64,000 bases of DNA from Metopolophium dirhodum (GCF_019925205.1 NC_083560.1:5270001-5334000); one strand, 5' to 3'; positions 51,301-62,110 are shown, counted from the first letter of the stretch. Made by a program: numbers and translations. Notes: generated by a model from the sequence alone, not told the origin.

Positions 51301-54300
51301 TCGTAAATGTATCTTTTTTTCTAATAGTATTATATTTTACGAACTTATAACTACTTGTATAAATAATATTTGGATAATATGAAAATTCAAAATTAACTTA
51401 ATTGGGATTATTAAAAAAAAATATAAGTTGATTTTAAGTTAACGTAGATACAAATGAGTTAGGTTAAAGTTAAGTTAATTAAAACAACCAACTAGTAAGT
51501 TAAATTAATAAGTTAAAAATATCTTAACTTTTAACTTATTAACTCGTTAATTCCCATTCTTGCCTTTTAGGATAGTTAAAATGCTTAGATTTTCTTCAAC
51601 AGTATCTTTTCTAATAGGAAAATGAATCTAGATTGGATTTTGAAGGGGTAAAAGTAAAAATTCCCCAGTAGTTTTCAAAAGCAGCATCAAAAACAAAAGA
51701 AAAATTAAGGAAAAATGGTTATTGACAAAATCGATTTTGGTTTTTGGTGTAACTCAAAAACAAATGACCGTAGACACAGAAACTTTCAATGAATATTAGC
51801 ATTTTTTATACACGATAAGCTTTTCAAAATATTTTTAGCATTTTTGACTTGTTTTGAGCGGTTTACGGACATTTTCAGTTTCCAATTTTTTTAGGTTTTT
51901 TCTCTATAAATATCAATGAAATTGTATTCGTTGGGTCAAAAAGTTAGAAAATTTAGTACAAGACTTCTAATATATTGTTACAATGACAGTGAAAAATATT
52001 AAAAATACCTTGTCACAATTTTTTTTGATAAGCATTTAAAGTTCAGATTTTGACAAAAAACGTAAAAATCATGTGCAAATTATTTTGAGTTAGAAATTCA
52101 TAAAAATTTAACTATTTAAATATAAGATTTAAAATGTAATACAAGCATCCTTATAAGTTTATCTACCTTTATCAACAAAAAAATATCTTTAAAATGTTAC
52201 AATGCAGTTGAAAAATATTAAAAATACATAAGTACAAATTTTTTTTATAAGCATTTAAAGTTCGAATTTTGACAAAATTTATCAAATTTAAAATTTCATA
52301 ATTATTTTGTAGTTAAAAATGTATAAAATGTTCAACTTTTTTAGTTATAAAAGGATTGAAAATTTAAAACAAGATTCCACGTAAATAGGTTGTATATTAT
52401 AAATTACTTTATTCATCTTAATATCATCAAATATACTTAGTAATATCACAGTGGCGCCGAAGTCCATGTTTATGTATGGCAGCTGCCATACATATAAACA
52501 TTTAGCTGGGGGGTGGGTTCATAGGAAAATAAAATTATGAAAATTAATAGGAATAGGATCCCAAATTATTAAGTAATATTGCCCATCGAGAGTAATAACA
52601 ATATTAATATTGATCTTAGATCATTTGTAAAATGGTAGATAATATATATATATCAAAATAAATATATAGACATGAAGTTAATAACTTTTACTCTGTAAAG
52701 AAAATATGCAAGGTTTATTGATGTTAATAAATATGATAACATTTTAAATTATTTAGTATTTTATTTCTTAAATTGAGTTAAATCTATAAGAATTAAGTCA
52801 GTGTTTCTTTTTTATTCTTAAATAAAGATGAAGAGATACAGTGATTTTTAGGATTTAGCTGGTTATATGGGTTACACAACTACACCAGTTATGGGTAAAT
52901 GAGTACAAATCACTGACTGTTCAACATTGAATTTACTTGTATATGCCTTTTAAATTTAAAATTACCAGGCAATTGTTTGGACTATTAATATCTATTATGA
53001 TCGAGGGGATTATACCAGTTGGCCACTTTCTTATATATCAAGGCTCTCTAATAAATTCTAATAGATTCTATTAGTGTTTAAGCCAGGTCTTGTATTTGAA
53101 AAAAATTCTGTTTTATGTTATTTACAATTAAAACGTTACACAATGTTTGCGTTTATTTTAATTCTGAATTAAAACATTATCCAAGTTTTGCGTTTATCTT
53201 TATATTGAATTAAAACGTTATCTAAGTTTTGTGATTATTGTTATTTAGAACTAAAACGTTATACAAGTTTTGCGTTTATAGTTATTTAAAATTGTGTAAA
53301 TACCTATTAAATTTAAAAATAATAACTAATGTGGGTAATGGCCCAGATACGGAATATAATATAATCGATTTTTAGATTGTTTGCATGAAATAAATGTTTC
53401 TACAAAACCAATAGACCTTTTAAATAAATAGATTTAAAAATATTTCGTTTTGCGTTATGTTTTGTTTAATGGTTTATAATATAGTTTGTTATATATTTTT
53501 TTTATCGCTTTCTGTTAAAATTACGTTTACAAATTACAATCGTTTTTCGTCAAACATAACGTTATGATAACGTTTGTAAGTCCTGGATTAAGCTGAAATT
53601 GACATATTATTATCAAATTTAAAGGTTAGACATTTAAAACAATGTAAATCTTTAAAATGCTTATAATTTGCTTTATAATTAAATATCAAAAATAAACCTA
53701 TTGTGGGGCCCTGGGTTTTTACCTTTAAATTTGATTAAAGGTCGATTCGCTCTAATATTGAAAATAACAGTAAAACGGACTCATCTAAACGTAAAATTTG
53801 GTATGTTACCTATGTGTTAGTAAGACGGAGATAACACATATGGGAGATAATGTCATCTTAAGTTATTCAATAACATAATGTAACAAATATTGTCTGTGGT
53901 CCAAACGCAACATAGCAAATTTGTGTTTAGTATAACCAATCCTTCCTGGGTAAATTTTATTTTGAGTTTTATTTTATTATTTTATAATTTTATGTTATAT
54001 GAATCAAAAGTTGTCCTTGTAATCCATTTTTTAGAGTACCTACAAAAATTGCATTTTGAATTGAAATTGGAGCCCTAGCCATAACTCATTTTTATAGATA
54101 AATATTTTATATTTATCTAATAAATTTAATTATTAACTACTTATTACAAATTTGGTGTTGATGTATTATTAAATGACTCATACGAAAGGAAGATAACATT
54201 TCATTATTTTATCTGTACAGTGAACACGTAAATTAAAAAATATAAATAATTATTCTAAATAGAACTTTATTTTATTTTATCAGTTATAGTCTATACACTA

Positions 54301-55743
54301 TACAGTTAAGATATGAATACCCCTCCATCCTGAGTAATGTAATTTGAAACAAAATTAATTTATAATTACACGTAATTATAAAGTAGTTACAATCAGTTTG
54401 ATAACTTATCATAAATTGGACATTTCAGATCATAAAATATTAATAATCACATTCATGTCAACTCTAGCATCACAATATTTGAATGTGAATATTTGTGGTT
54501 GCATATATTTTATACTAAATGGTAATAGTAATATAATATAAAATCTGAAATGTATTTTGTCAATTTAGTATATGTTTGACACTCGTCTTGTCGTCTTTGA
54601 CCTTAAACGTGTATTTGGCGTTCGCGAGTTTAAGTGTAAGTTTGACAAAGCTTGCTCAGGTCAGAAAACTTTTCGAGATAACACGCCAGCCGATTCACCA
54701 GAACAATACTATAAACGTACTATTTTTTTTCCATTATTGGATCATTTTATTCTTCAACTAGAAGAAAGTTTTCCCAAACATCATCGTGTAATGTCCACTT
54801 TACAATCATTAATTCCTAAGTACATAACTCAAAATACTGCATATTTAAACAAATTTACGGAATGTGCACTGTTTTACAAACCATTATTACCTCATTTTGA
54901 TACCGAGATTAAAATCTGGCAAACACAGTGGCAAAATGTATCTGATGATGATCATCCAAAATGTTCATTAACTACTTTAAGTCAAATGTCTAGCGATTTC
55001 TATCAGAATATAAAGTGTCTTTTAACAATATAAGCTACTTTGCCTGTAACGACTGTTACTGCAGAGCGTTCATTTTCAACATTGCGGAGACTGAAAACCT
55101 ATTTAAGAAATAGTATTGGACAAGACCGACTGACAGGATTAGCGTTCATGAATATTTATAGAAATTATGACATTGATATTGGCGAAGTCATCAACATATT
55201 TGCAAGACTACCTCGAAAATTAGAGTTTATATTATAAAAATACATATTTTTAAAGATTATTTAAATTTTTTTTTTAATAATGACGTTTTTATGAGAAATA
55301 AATAGTACTCTAATTGAAATTATGTAAACTTCTTGTTAGGTTAGATTATATACGAAAATGTATATTATGTATTTATCATGTACAAAAATGTACAACCTAA
55401 CACCCCCCCCCCTCCCTATATTTTTTTGTGTACGCGCTGGTACCATTCAAATGTTGAAATCTTAAGCCTCCACGGGGAAGACGTCGGCAGGTATGACAAC
55501 AAGTGACAAAGATAATCTATCGCTTGGGTACCATATCGTTGGGAGAAAAGCCAGTAAGGCACAACACAAATACCTTATACCTAATATTAAATAAAATATA
55601 ATGTACGACATTCGAGTAGGTAGGTACAGGCAGCGTCGTCGTTTGTAAGTTACCTTGGAAAATTGTTCCTTGAGCTCGTCGTCAGCCGCAACGACGTCAG
55701 CGCTGCCGTTGAGTGCCTTGACGTAGTTAGAGACCTTAGACAT
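36346..55743 (-). CDS. Fim: Fimbrin/plastin, actin-bundling protein
   Basis: Fimbrin cross-links actin filaments into parallel bundles in the cytoplasm. Coding exons in gene order are 55743-55654, 41194-41030, 40953-40691, 40580-40370, 40296-40142, 40075-39970, 39090-38877, 38102-37964, 37407-37268, 36887-36634 and 36525-36346. All introns are GT-AG and all phases join, giving 638 codons, the usual plastin length. Exons 1-2 form an EF-hand region (LKEQFSKI across the junction, then NKNGDGTVDLSELQQAL with Ca-binding spacing). The rest gives four calponin-homology domains in two actin-binding modules, with LPIESKGKNLYEKVIDGILL, AHDLAKGKPHLVLGLLWQII, SDLADGLIIFQLYDIIKPG, LNNGNATLTLALILQLMRAY and LADGRIIIDLIDAIKPGTIN. 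It ends in TAA at 36346-36348. No lesion was found, so this appears to be a working gene. Exon 1 is assigned by phase, position and EF-hand fit, with slightly less certainty than the others. Confidence 0.95.
38167..38829. mobile_element. Fold-back MITE in a fimbrin intron
   Basis: Termini tataccgggtgatt (near 38166) and the complement of aatcacctagtata (ending 38828) are similar. Inside, a ~65 bp inverted repeat lies at 38331-38398 and 38616-38680 (ttttttgaatgacaagaac against gttattcaaaaaagtaag; gcagaatatttttct against gaaaaatattctgc). A partial copy of the same internal arm occurs near 57840-57935. TA at the ends would suit a Tc1/mariner-like origin, but this is only inference. It does not disturb the fimbrin exons on either side. 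Confidence 0.6.
41395..41880 (-). repeat. R1 repeat copy, inverted, in fimbrin intron 1
   Basis: Reverse-oriented relative of 15590-16400, for example ttgacttgttttaagcggtt near 41530 and attgttacaatgacag near 41655. The 60-codon frame 41398-41580 lies inside the repeat and is not a gene. Confidence 0.65.
42123..44332 (-). mobile_element. hAT transposon with 8 bp target duplication
   Basis: Termini caggggcgtagct (42123) and ggctacgcccctg (ending 44332) are complementary over 12-13 bp. The direct repeat gcgggagg at 42115-42122 and 44333-44340 is exact and has the 8 bp length typical of hAT elements. The interior encodes a decayed zinc-finger (TTF-type) / DUF4371-like transposase on the minus strand. 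It lies in fimbrin intron 1, within sequence that may be the terminal part of the gypsy element beside it. Confidence 0.93.
42415..43920 (-). pseudogene. hAT transposase, TTF zinc finger / DUF4371 type, broken
   Basis: The reading starts at an ATG (43918-43920). The first 150 codons carry a TTF-type zinc-finger region (WYSKYPWLEYS, NAVFCYYCRHFP, GYSDWKYICNLTKK). An A8 run near 43470 then breaks the frame. Further pieces follow in other frames: 43028-43315 (NECNFLEMIKLLSLENENFK, IQNDLIKAASNLTLRKIVKE) and 42508-42816 (MSGEFSSVQTKI, HRLNLVLVN), as in transposases related to ZMYM1-like proteins. The C-terminal dimerisation domain expected in hAT transposases is absent before the left terminus. 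The element is therefore not autonomous. Its termini and duplication are nevertheless well preserved. Confidence 0.82.
44341..44877 (-). other. Putative terminal (3') part of the gypsy element
   Basis: On the minus strand a G-rich tract (catgggggggtttc, complement of 44884-44896) is followed by TGTGAGGTCCAACGC. This is the layout of a polypurine tract and the start of a 3' LTR of the adjacent gypsy element. The region is GC-richer than its surroundings and carries an AT-rich (ATA)n stretch at 44365-44430. I could not find a matching 5' LTR at 49560-51000, so the LTR assignment is tentative. Confidence 0.4.
45011..46346 (-). pseudogene. gypsy integrase
   Basis: Two overlapping frames (46346-45576 and 45613-45011) are joined by a frameshift near 45600. 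The first carries the HHCC zinc-binding region (HRHFGYVGPKKC, CVLCQKTKA) and the first two acidic residues of the DDE core (VLVDLYGPLPPG; CLVSDHGVQFRS). The second begins in the core with HPQSNLAERVMRELGRMF, which includes the Glu, and continues to a C-terminal domain. The start is also frame-shifted relative to the RNase H frame near 46335. Integration activity would require an intact single frame, which is absent. Confidence 0.88.
46319..48565 (-). pseudogene. gypsy protease, reverse transcriptase and RNase H
   Basis: The 571-codon frame 48565-46850 contains an aspartic protease active site LDSGAS (D79 of the frame). A full reverse transcriptase follows, with LDARRVNRL, SSLDFSAGYWQVPL, FGLNISNTAF and the catalytic YVDD at 465-468, then thumb motifs (KCEFLRQKIKFLGHIL). 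A TAA at 46850-46852 interrupts the same frame. Beyond it come RNase H residues (QTDASKVGLGAELF region near 46725, TVLTDHQALTFLF, HIPGSDNVIDALSR) to 46319. The frame then shifts into the integrase. The polymerase and protease motifs are well kept, so inactivation is probably not ancient. Confidence 0.9.
48562..49543 (-). pseudogene. gypsy gag remnant
   Basis: Four overlapping minus-strand frames (49316-49543 or 49219-49452, 48993-49226, 48783-48971, 48562-48852) together look like a retrotransposon Gag. They comprise a Ser/Pro-rich N-terminus, a coiled-coil-like region (RTTKLEDDMARSEHQTVKL), a capsid-like region ending TNELLAVLTEFEESTSF, and a basic Gln/Arg/Asn-rich tail. The reading is broken at a C/G homopolymer of 14 near 49245-49258 and elsewhere. 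A degenerate zinc knuckle (C-Y-Y-R ... H-S-S-I-K-C) lies at the start of the following frame and has lost its second Cys. Confidence 0.6.
49561..51690. other. Flank upstream of gypsy remnant
   Basis: No gene recognised. Between 50000 and 50900 the sequence is GC-richer and may be leader or LTR-derived DNA of the gypsy element: on the minus strand it has a CAGCCAATCAG-like CCAAT box near 50450 and a TATATATATAT stretch near 50712. No direct repeat of the 44341-44877 sequence was found. From 51000 onward it is plain AT-rich DNA with repeated gttaa motifs at 51420-51550. Confidence 0.4.
51700..52448 (-). repeat. R1 repeat copy, inverted
   Basis: Reverse-oriented copy of the sequence at 15520-16440: caaaatcgattttggtttttgg near 51728, split by divergence; ttgttacaatgacag near 51975; and cttaatatcatcaaata near 52418. 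It stops abruptly at 52448, where a hAT-type terminus cagtggcg begins. Confidence 0.7.
52449..55440 (+). mobile_element. hAT relic in fimbrin intron 1 (approximate boundaries)
   Basis: A terminus-like cagtggcgccgaagtcc starts at 52449, a common start of hAT elements of this type. A transposase C-terminus is encoded at 54572-55237, followed by a C-rich tract and tgtgtacgcgctgg near 55427, which resembles a degraded complementary terminus. No target duplication survives, so the limits are approximate. Within it, a fragment of the 5624-5935 MITE family lies near 53800-53870. Confidence 0.5.
54572..55237 (+). pseudogene. hAT transposase C-terminus with dimerisation domain
   Basis: One frame runs from 54572 to 55237 and is interrupted by a single TAA at 55031-55033. 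Before the stop: YYKRTIFFPLLDHFILQLEE, and FYKPLLPHFDTEIKIWQTQW. After it: the hallmark hAT dimerisation motif TTVTAERSFSTLRRLKTYLR, then GQDRLTGLAFMNIYRN and a final TAA. The N-terminal half (zinc finger and catalytic Asp residues) is not seen upstream. The relation is to the DUF4371-linked hAT transposases, the same broad group as the element at 42123-44332, but this copy keeps exactly the domain which that one lacks. Confidence 0.85.
55654..55743 (-). CDS. Fim: Fimbrin first coding exon
   Basis: Thirty codons starting ATG (cat at 55741-55743) and ending at a GT donor (ttac on the plus strand), phase 0. The encoded end DDELKEQFSK joins the next exon (INKNGDGTVD) to complete the entering helix of the first EF-hand. 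The exon is separated from the second by an intron of 14,459 bp filled with transposons. GC content is higher than in the surroundings, as expected beside a promoter. Confidence 0.8.
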
Positions 55744-56170
55744 TTTTCAGGACTAACAGATCACGCGATGGCGGGTGGAAGGTGTCTAACACGAATTGCT
55801 GCGGTCGAAACTAGAAAGCGACTGATCATTTCTGCAACAACGATGATGGTGACGCGGCGCCGACGGTTTACGACGAGAGCCCGAACGGCATAAGGATTTT
55901 CGATATTGGTACTTATAACGTCGAACGGCAAAAACGAAACTGTTGTTGACGGTCTGTAGTTCTGTACTCTGTAGTAAGCAAGTGACGACGAGGCGGGAAT
56001 GAGGCACCCCTCCGTACTGCTGACGAGGACTAACGTGTGACGACTGACGAGTGACGACGTGTTCTGGGCGCGGAGTGTTCACGGAGCAGAGTAGTCATAG
56101 GTGGAGGCGGAAGATTCACCGCCGCTGTGTGGACTGCGCACACTAAACTGACGATAAAGCGATGTTTGTG
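55744..56170 (-). promoter_or_regulatory. CpG-rich 5' region of the fimbrin gene
   Basis: Immediately upstream of the fimbrin ATG (minus strand) the composition is GC- and CpG-rich (gatcacgcgatggcggg, gacgcggcgccgacgg, gtgacgacgtgttctgggcg), unlike the AT-rich flanks. This is likely promoter plus 5' untranslated sequence. The overlapping open frames 55663-55893 (+) and 55786-56082 (-) lack any recognisable domain and are taken as chance frames in GC-rich DNA. Confidence 0.45.
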
Positions 56171-56285
56171 TTGAGATGGTTTGTCGTCTTTGTCTATCGC
56201 ATGCGTGATACCTATAATATTATACGAATTTATTCTGCTAGAACGACGACGTGTTCTATTTCCAACACGCCGATGACCGATCGAT

Positions 56286-57128
56286 CAGGGGTCGGCAACC
56301 TTTTTACCTACACGGGCCATAATTTGTTTCAGTTTTTTATGGAGGGCCGCATACAAAATTAAAATATTAAAAATATAATTTTAACATATAATACTAATAT
56401 ATTTACAGATAGCAACATACATATTATGAGTTCAACATTGCGGTTGTCCTTATTAACTAATTTTTAATTAAATACATTAGTAGAGAAAATTTAGAAGTTT
56501 AAAAATAATTATTAATTAATTCTTGAATGCATTTTAGTATACAAATATTAAGTTACTAGTGTGATTTTTGAGGTTTAATTTTTCCTGCCAATTCGTTTAT
56601 ATCCGCTTTTATATTGGATGTTGATATCCTTAAAACGGCATTCAAGTGTTCATCGCTTAACCGTGAACAATATTTATTTTTTCGAAATTTAAGTATTGAG
56701 AATGTCTGCTCACAAATATATGTGCTACCGAAAGCAGTAATCATTTTTTTAGCAAAACTTTTGATGCCTTTAAAATCTATTTCAGAAATACTTAAATAAA
56801 ATATTTTTAGGTCATTACTTTCTTTAAAAGCATTTTAAGAATATCGTTGTTTTACAATTCTATGACTTCCATCTGTAAATTAGATTCAACATCGTCAATG
56901 TCGAGTTTACCAAAAAAATTATACTATAATATCATATTAGGTACCTACCAATCATATTTTCGTCAGCAAGTTGAAGCTGGGAAAATAATTTTAAAATAAA
57001 TTTCAAAGGTCAACCACATATTCTACTTGATTATTATATCATTTATCAAAACAATATTTTATCTCTATTAGAAATATTTAGTAAAAGACAAATTATTAAC
57101 ATAAATTATTGAAGGTTGCCATCCCTTG
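56286..57128 (-). mobile_element. hAT deletion derivative with GTF2IRD2/ZBED-like transposase tail
   Basis: The left terminus caggggtcggcaaccttttt (56286-56305) is a typical hAT end. A degraded complement (aaggttgccatcccttg) ends near 57128. The minus-strand frame 56744-56556 encodes ITAFGSTYICEQTFSILKFR, DEHLNAVLRISTSNI and a stop: the C-terminal dimerisation part of hAT transposases related to GTF2IRD2/ZBED-like proteins. The remainder of the transposase is gone. An 8 bp target duplication could not be confirmed. Confidence 0.75.
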
Positions 57129-60100
57129 AAGGCTGTGTAAATCTGTGCGTATTAAGTGATCATTAGTGTGAGTGACTGAGTGTAAATAAATAGCGAAGCG
57201 CACCCGTACGTACACGCACATGTCAGTAACACGGCATTTTACACGCTATTTATTATTACAAATGTGAATTTGTGTGAAACACTGAAACTTAGTTTTGTAT
57301 TTCCAATAATATAGCTTACTGAGTGACATTACAGTATGAACACTTATTATACAAATTGAAGAGAAGAAGTTTATCTAGGCTTGTATAGGAGTCGATTTTC
57401 GATTTTTTATTTTCAAAGTTCAATACCTATTTAACTCTAAAAACTTGTGATATTTTACTTTTTCAATTTAAATTATGGAGTTTAGTAATTAAAATATTTA
57501 AAATTGACTTTTGAACAGGAATAAATTAACTTTTCTTCTACAATATTGATAATGGGTGTATTTACTCTCAAACCGCTCAATATACCATATTATTGGAAAT
57601 ACGAAAGTACATTTTCATAGAATTTTTCAATGCTATTCATACCCCTTAATAGAATACCACACACGCACTCCGGTTTTCTCTGTCTTATAGTACGCACATA
57701 ATGCATGGACGGAAATGAAAACCTGGTACTATTATTGCCTATTGGTGGAGGGTTAAGTAATATTTATATGTATCTACACATGGACAAAAAAACTGCTTTA
57801 AAATAACAGTTACAAGTTTATAACAAATAACATTACAAAAATTCTGAAGTTTTTGAGGTTTTTAGTTTTTTGGATGACAGTAAACCTACATTTTTTATTT
57901 TAATCCCGGAGCAGAATATTTTTCTGTTCATTTCAGTGTAAATATAGAAAATGAGGAAGTCGTTTTGTTGTATAATGGTAGATTTTTAGTTACTCATTGT
58001 GCTCACCGTATTGTACAATGGATGTGCTTAAATTGAATTAAATGATTTAAACTAGGAAACTGCATGGCATCCTATATTTCTAAAGATATACATTAATTGT
58101 TTATATAAGGTTCATTTAGAATTTAGAAATCTGATGGCGTGGTATACCTAAATGGCTTAAAATTTATTAAAATATTTTGAATATTTTATCGTTTATGGAA
58201 AATAATAAAGTACGTAAAAACGTAATGGTGAAAAGTTTCAAATTCCTATAGGCTACAATATTAAGGCTACTATATTAAGATTTTTTATAATTACAAAATA
58301 ATAACTAAAATTGTTATTTTCGTTTACATATTATCTAATTTATAAGAGGGTCACTGGGTGGATTTTACCCTTAGGTCATGAAGCTTAACTCAAATAACAA
58401 CAATTAAACTTATTTTACGAAAATTGAATAAATTAATCTATGCATGTTTAAATATACATATATATAAAGTATACCTACACAAGTACACAGTACCTACATA
58501 ATATAGGGTTTTAAAGTATACAACTTATAAGGAAATTTGTATTATAAATGTTAAGCTTTTTGACCAATCATACAACTTTTTATTAATATTTATAGAAAAA
58601 AATCAAAAACTGCAAAATGCTTACAAATACTTTAAAATTAGTCGAAATATTTTAAAAATATTGTGTATAGAAAATGATAAGTTAAGTAATACAGTGGAAT
58701 GTTTCAAGTTTCTATAGTTAATACCTTTTAATATTGACAATAGGCTAAAATGTTTTATTAGAAATGGTTACTACACTTTTGAATTAGTTTTATGTACATG
58801 TCATGTGTGTGTATTTTTTATATTTTTATTTCTGAAAACACATTTTATTGTACCTAGAAAAAACGTTTTAAACTCTAATTACGTGGGAGGTTTTTGGTAG
58901 AAAATTGTAACTAGTTAGTACTTTGACGCCTCAAAAGTTTATTTTTCTGACGTTTTATGAAAATGATTAACTATAGAGATATTCAATTTTCACCAATATC
59001 TCCATTCACTAGACATGATGATAGGTATAATGTCAAATTATTTTGTCTCTTTTTGTGCTGGTTTTTGGATATTAATTGTCATTTTTGACGTTTTAGTTTT
59101 TTCGTATATATAATCAAACATAATTTTATTCTTGAGTAAAAAGCATTATCATTTAATACATGATGTATACATAATTTTTATTAATTAGTCATTACAGCAA
59201 ATGAACAATTAAAAATATTATATAGTCACAATTTGTTTAAATTTTTTAAAATTTGTTATAATCGAAAAAAATTGCAAATTATTTGAGGTATAGTTAAAAA
59301 TTCATAACAATTTACTGGAAAAAAAAGTTTGGGCATAAAGCCACGTTTATGTTCTAGAGTCGTTTGAAAACCAAATGTTAAGAAAATGAAATATTTGTTC
59401 TTAACATTTATCGATCAACAATTTTATTTATTTTATTGTGATTTGAAAAGTATTAATAGTATAGAATTGGAAACGTTTTGCGATCACGTATATTATTATT
59501 TTTTTTATAAGTATAGGTTTTTATAAGTAATACCGAACTATGATTTGGTTAAGGGGTACGACACTGGGACCGTGTGAGGAACTTATTTGTATTCCCTATC
59601 GATCCTTATTATCTTAAATTTATTTATTAATTGTCGACAGCTGCGATGTAAAAGTATATATAGTATAATACAAAAAAAAAAAATCAATAAAAAGTACCCA
59701 CCTAAGTGCCAATCTTTAGTATCGTTTTTCCAGGCAAATCATTGAAATTTTTATTTAAATTACAATTGCGTTAGGTACCTAAAATTATTTTTATCATATT
59801 ATATTATTTTTTCATTAATTAAGTAGTGCGTTACAAATAATGTTACTTTTTTTTATCATTGTATAAACAGTTATAATTTTCTTTGAACGATATTCAATTC
59901 ATATGATTCAATTATTATGTATATATTTTACAATCATAAACCTAGAGATAATAGACCTATTATGTACAAATGTGCAATCAGTAAGTCATTAATCATAATT
60001 AATTTTAATTAAATTTTATTTTTAAACCGAACTTTTTTCTATCTGCTGATAGAGTGATTACTTTTATTCCTGAATTGTTATCGGAATCGAAAATAAATAT

Positions 60101-60150
60101 AATTGATTTTTAATTTTTCTGAAATATCCCAACGACATGTCTTTGTAATA
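57129..60150. other. AT-rich stretch with repeat fragments, no gene
   Basis: No supported gene. Contains a partial copy of the fold-back MITE arm near 57840-57935 (gttttttggatgacag, gcagaatatttttctg) and an R1-like fragment at about 58550-58740 (tatttatagaaaaaaatc, tgtgtatagaaaatg). The remainder shows nothing recognisable. Confidence 0.45.
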
Positions 60151-60345
60151 CATTCAAAACTATTATTTTAATAACGTAGAAAACAACGCGTTAGTGCGTT
60201 ATTTCATAGAAATTACTTTAAAAAAGTAATTTTGTTACAGTTGCGTTGCTTTAAGTAAAATGTAATAAAATTACTGCTGTGTTACTGACAAAAGTAATTA
60301 CGTTACAGTAATTTGTAATTTGCGTTACGTTACTACCCAACACTG
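60150..60345. repeat. Terminal fragment of a hAT-like element
   Basis: The stretch is full of gttac and taacg motifs (aaagtaattacgttacagta) and ends tacgttactacccaacactg at 60345. Its complement starts CAGTGTTGGGTAGTAACG, a terminus seen in hAT elements. The partner end was not located, so this appears to be a solo terminus abutting other repeats. Confidence 0.45.
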
Positions 60346-60400
60346 GGCATTAAATACATGCCTACATGTTTCGTATTTGTTATGACGTATGACTTATTAT

Positions 60401-61220
60401 TAGGGAGCGGATGTTTATGCTCCAAAAAATTTTAAAATATGCATGCAATTAAGCTCTAAAAAGTATAAAAATATGCTTAGAATTTATTTATATATGCATC
60501 AATAAAATGTTTATTTAAAACTTATTTTGTTAATTAAAAATTTAAAAAATATAGGTATAAAATAATTATTATTAAAATTAAAACTTTAAAAAGAACTGTT
60601 GGTTGTTTATTCATCTGAAAATAATATACATGGGTAGATATTAGAAACCAAGTACTAACTATGCAAAAAGAAATATTTGTCCTGGTTCATTTATCTCTAA
60701 TGTCCCGATAATGACATTGGCAGTACACCGCCAGTCATTTAATCAATGCTTATCCAAAATCTATCATTGTTTATTTAGTCACGGATTTTCTGAATTGTTT
60801 TATTATAAATTTCATCCACATAATTTTTTCTTAATGTGGATTCGTCTGGAATATCATGCTTTACAAATTTGCTTAAAAATTCACGAAAGGCTTTATTGTT
60901 AATTTTTTCAATGGGATATTCGTACGTAAAAGCGCAGAACACATTTCCTCATAAAAAGGTAATTTTTTTGTAATATTTGAAACAAGTTTCCGCCGCCGGC
61001 GGTACATTTTGAACTATTAATTACGCGTGTTGAGTCCGTTATATATTAGTATATTACGAAAAACCTCAAATATGCACTAAAAGCATCGGACAAATATGCA
61101 AAAATATGCAAAATTAAATTGGTAAATTTGAATTCTTTATGTGATGAAACAAATTTCTATCTTACTCCGTATTAATTTAGATGTTATTAAAATAATAAAT
61201 GCATAAACATCCGCTCCCTA
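60401..61220 (-). mobile_element. hAT element with 20 bp perfect TIRs and a transposase remnant
   Basis: Termini tagggagcggatgtttatgc (60401-60420) and its exact complement (61201-61220) are flanked by cttattat and cttactat, an 8 bp duplication with one mismatch. On the minus strand a fragment near 60965-60765 reads AFTYEYPIEKINNKAFREFL, then KHDIPDESTLRKNYVDEIYN, which resembles the N-terminal region of CGGBP1-like hAT proteins, and ends at a stop. The rest of the transposase is deleted. The 63-codon plus-strand frame 60711-60902 is its shadow. Confidence 0.82.
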
Positions 61221-61628
61221 CTTACTATATTTTACTATTGGAAACATGACGATTTAGGTGGCTATTATAACCGTCATCGGGGAATTCGTATTCCGGAAGT
61301 AGGTAGCCCATGATAAATTTATAATAATATTATATATCTACACATTATATTGATATTACCTATAGAATGACGACATTTTGAATGAATATGAAAAAATTAC
61401 CAACAGTTCCCGGTGAATGTCAATATTCACAATTGAGTATTGGTGAATGTTTACATTCACAATATTGAGTTTTGATGAATGTTAGAAATTTTTCGTTAGC
61501 ATTGGAGTATAGACGTTCAATAATTGGTGTGTGGTATATCGTGCCATACGTAAAGACTGTGAATATTTATAGACATGATATTGTTCACATAATAGGTGAA
61601 GGGCATATTATATGTTTGAGTGGAAACA

Positions 61629-62110
61629 AGGGCTTGAAACCGATTTTGAATACTGGTTAAAACCGTTAAAAACCAAAATCAATACCAAAACCAAAAACAA
61701 AATCGAAAAAAAACCACAACCGATATTAAAATCGGAAAAATTCAAAACCGGTGTTGAAAACCAAAAACGAAATCAGAAAAAATAAATTCCGATATCCAAA
61801 ACCGAAATCAAAATCGGAAAAAATAAATACTGATGTCCAAAACCGTAATCGAAATCGGAAAATATATTTTCGGTTTTAAGCCCTGGTCATTTTAATAATA
61901 TAATAATATTGTAAGATTTGAAAACCGAAACCGAAAACAAAATCGAAACAAACTAATACCGGTAATCAAAACCAGTATTCAAAATCAAAAATGAAATCAG
62001 AAAAAATAAATACCAATATCCGAAATCGAAATAAAAATCGAAAAAAATAAATACTGATAACCGAAACCGAAATCGAAATCGGAAAATAATATTTACGGTT
62101 TCAAGCCCTG
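61629..62110. repeat. Tandem-like repeats of ccgaaatcgaaatcgg between inverted ends
   Basis: The block is made of irregular units of 30-40 bp (aaaccgaaatcaaaatcgg, then aaaaaataaatac). It is bounded by gggcttgaaaccg near 61631 and cggtttcaagccc near 62096, exact complements. A second copy of the right end (cggttttaagccctgg) lies internally near 61871. This is a small non-autonomous element with a minisatellite-like interior, nested in the element above. Confidence 0.6.
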
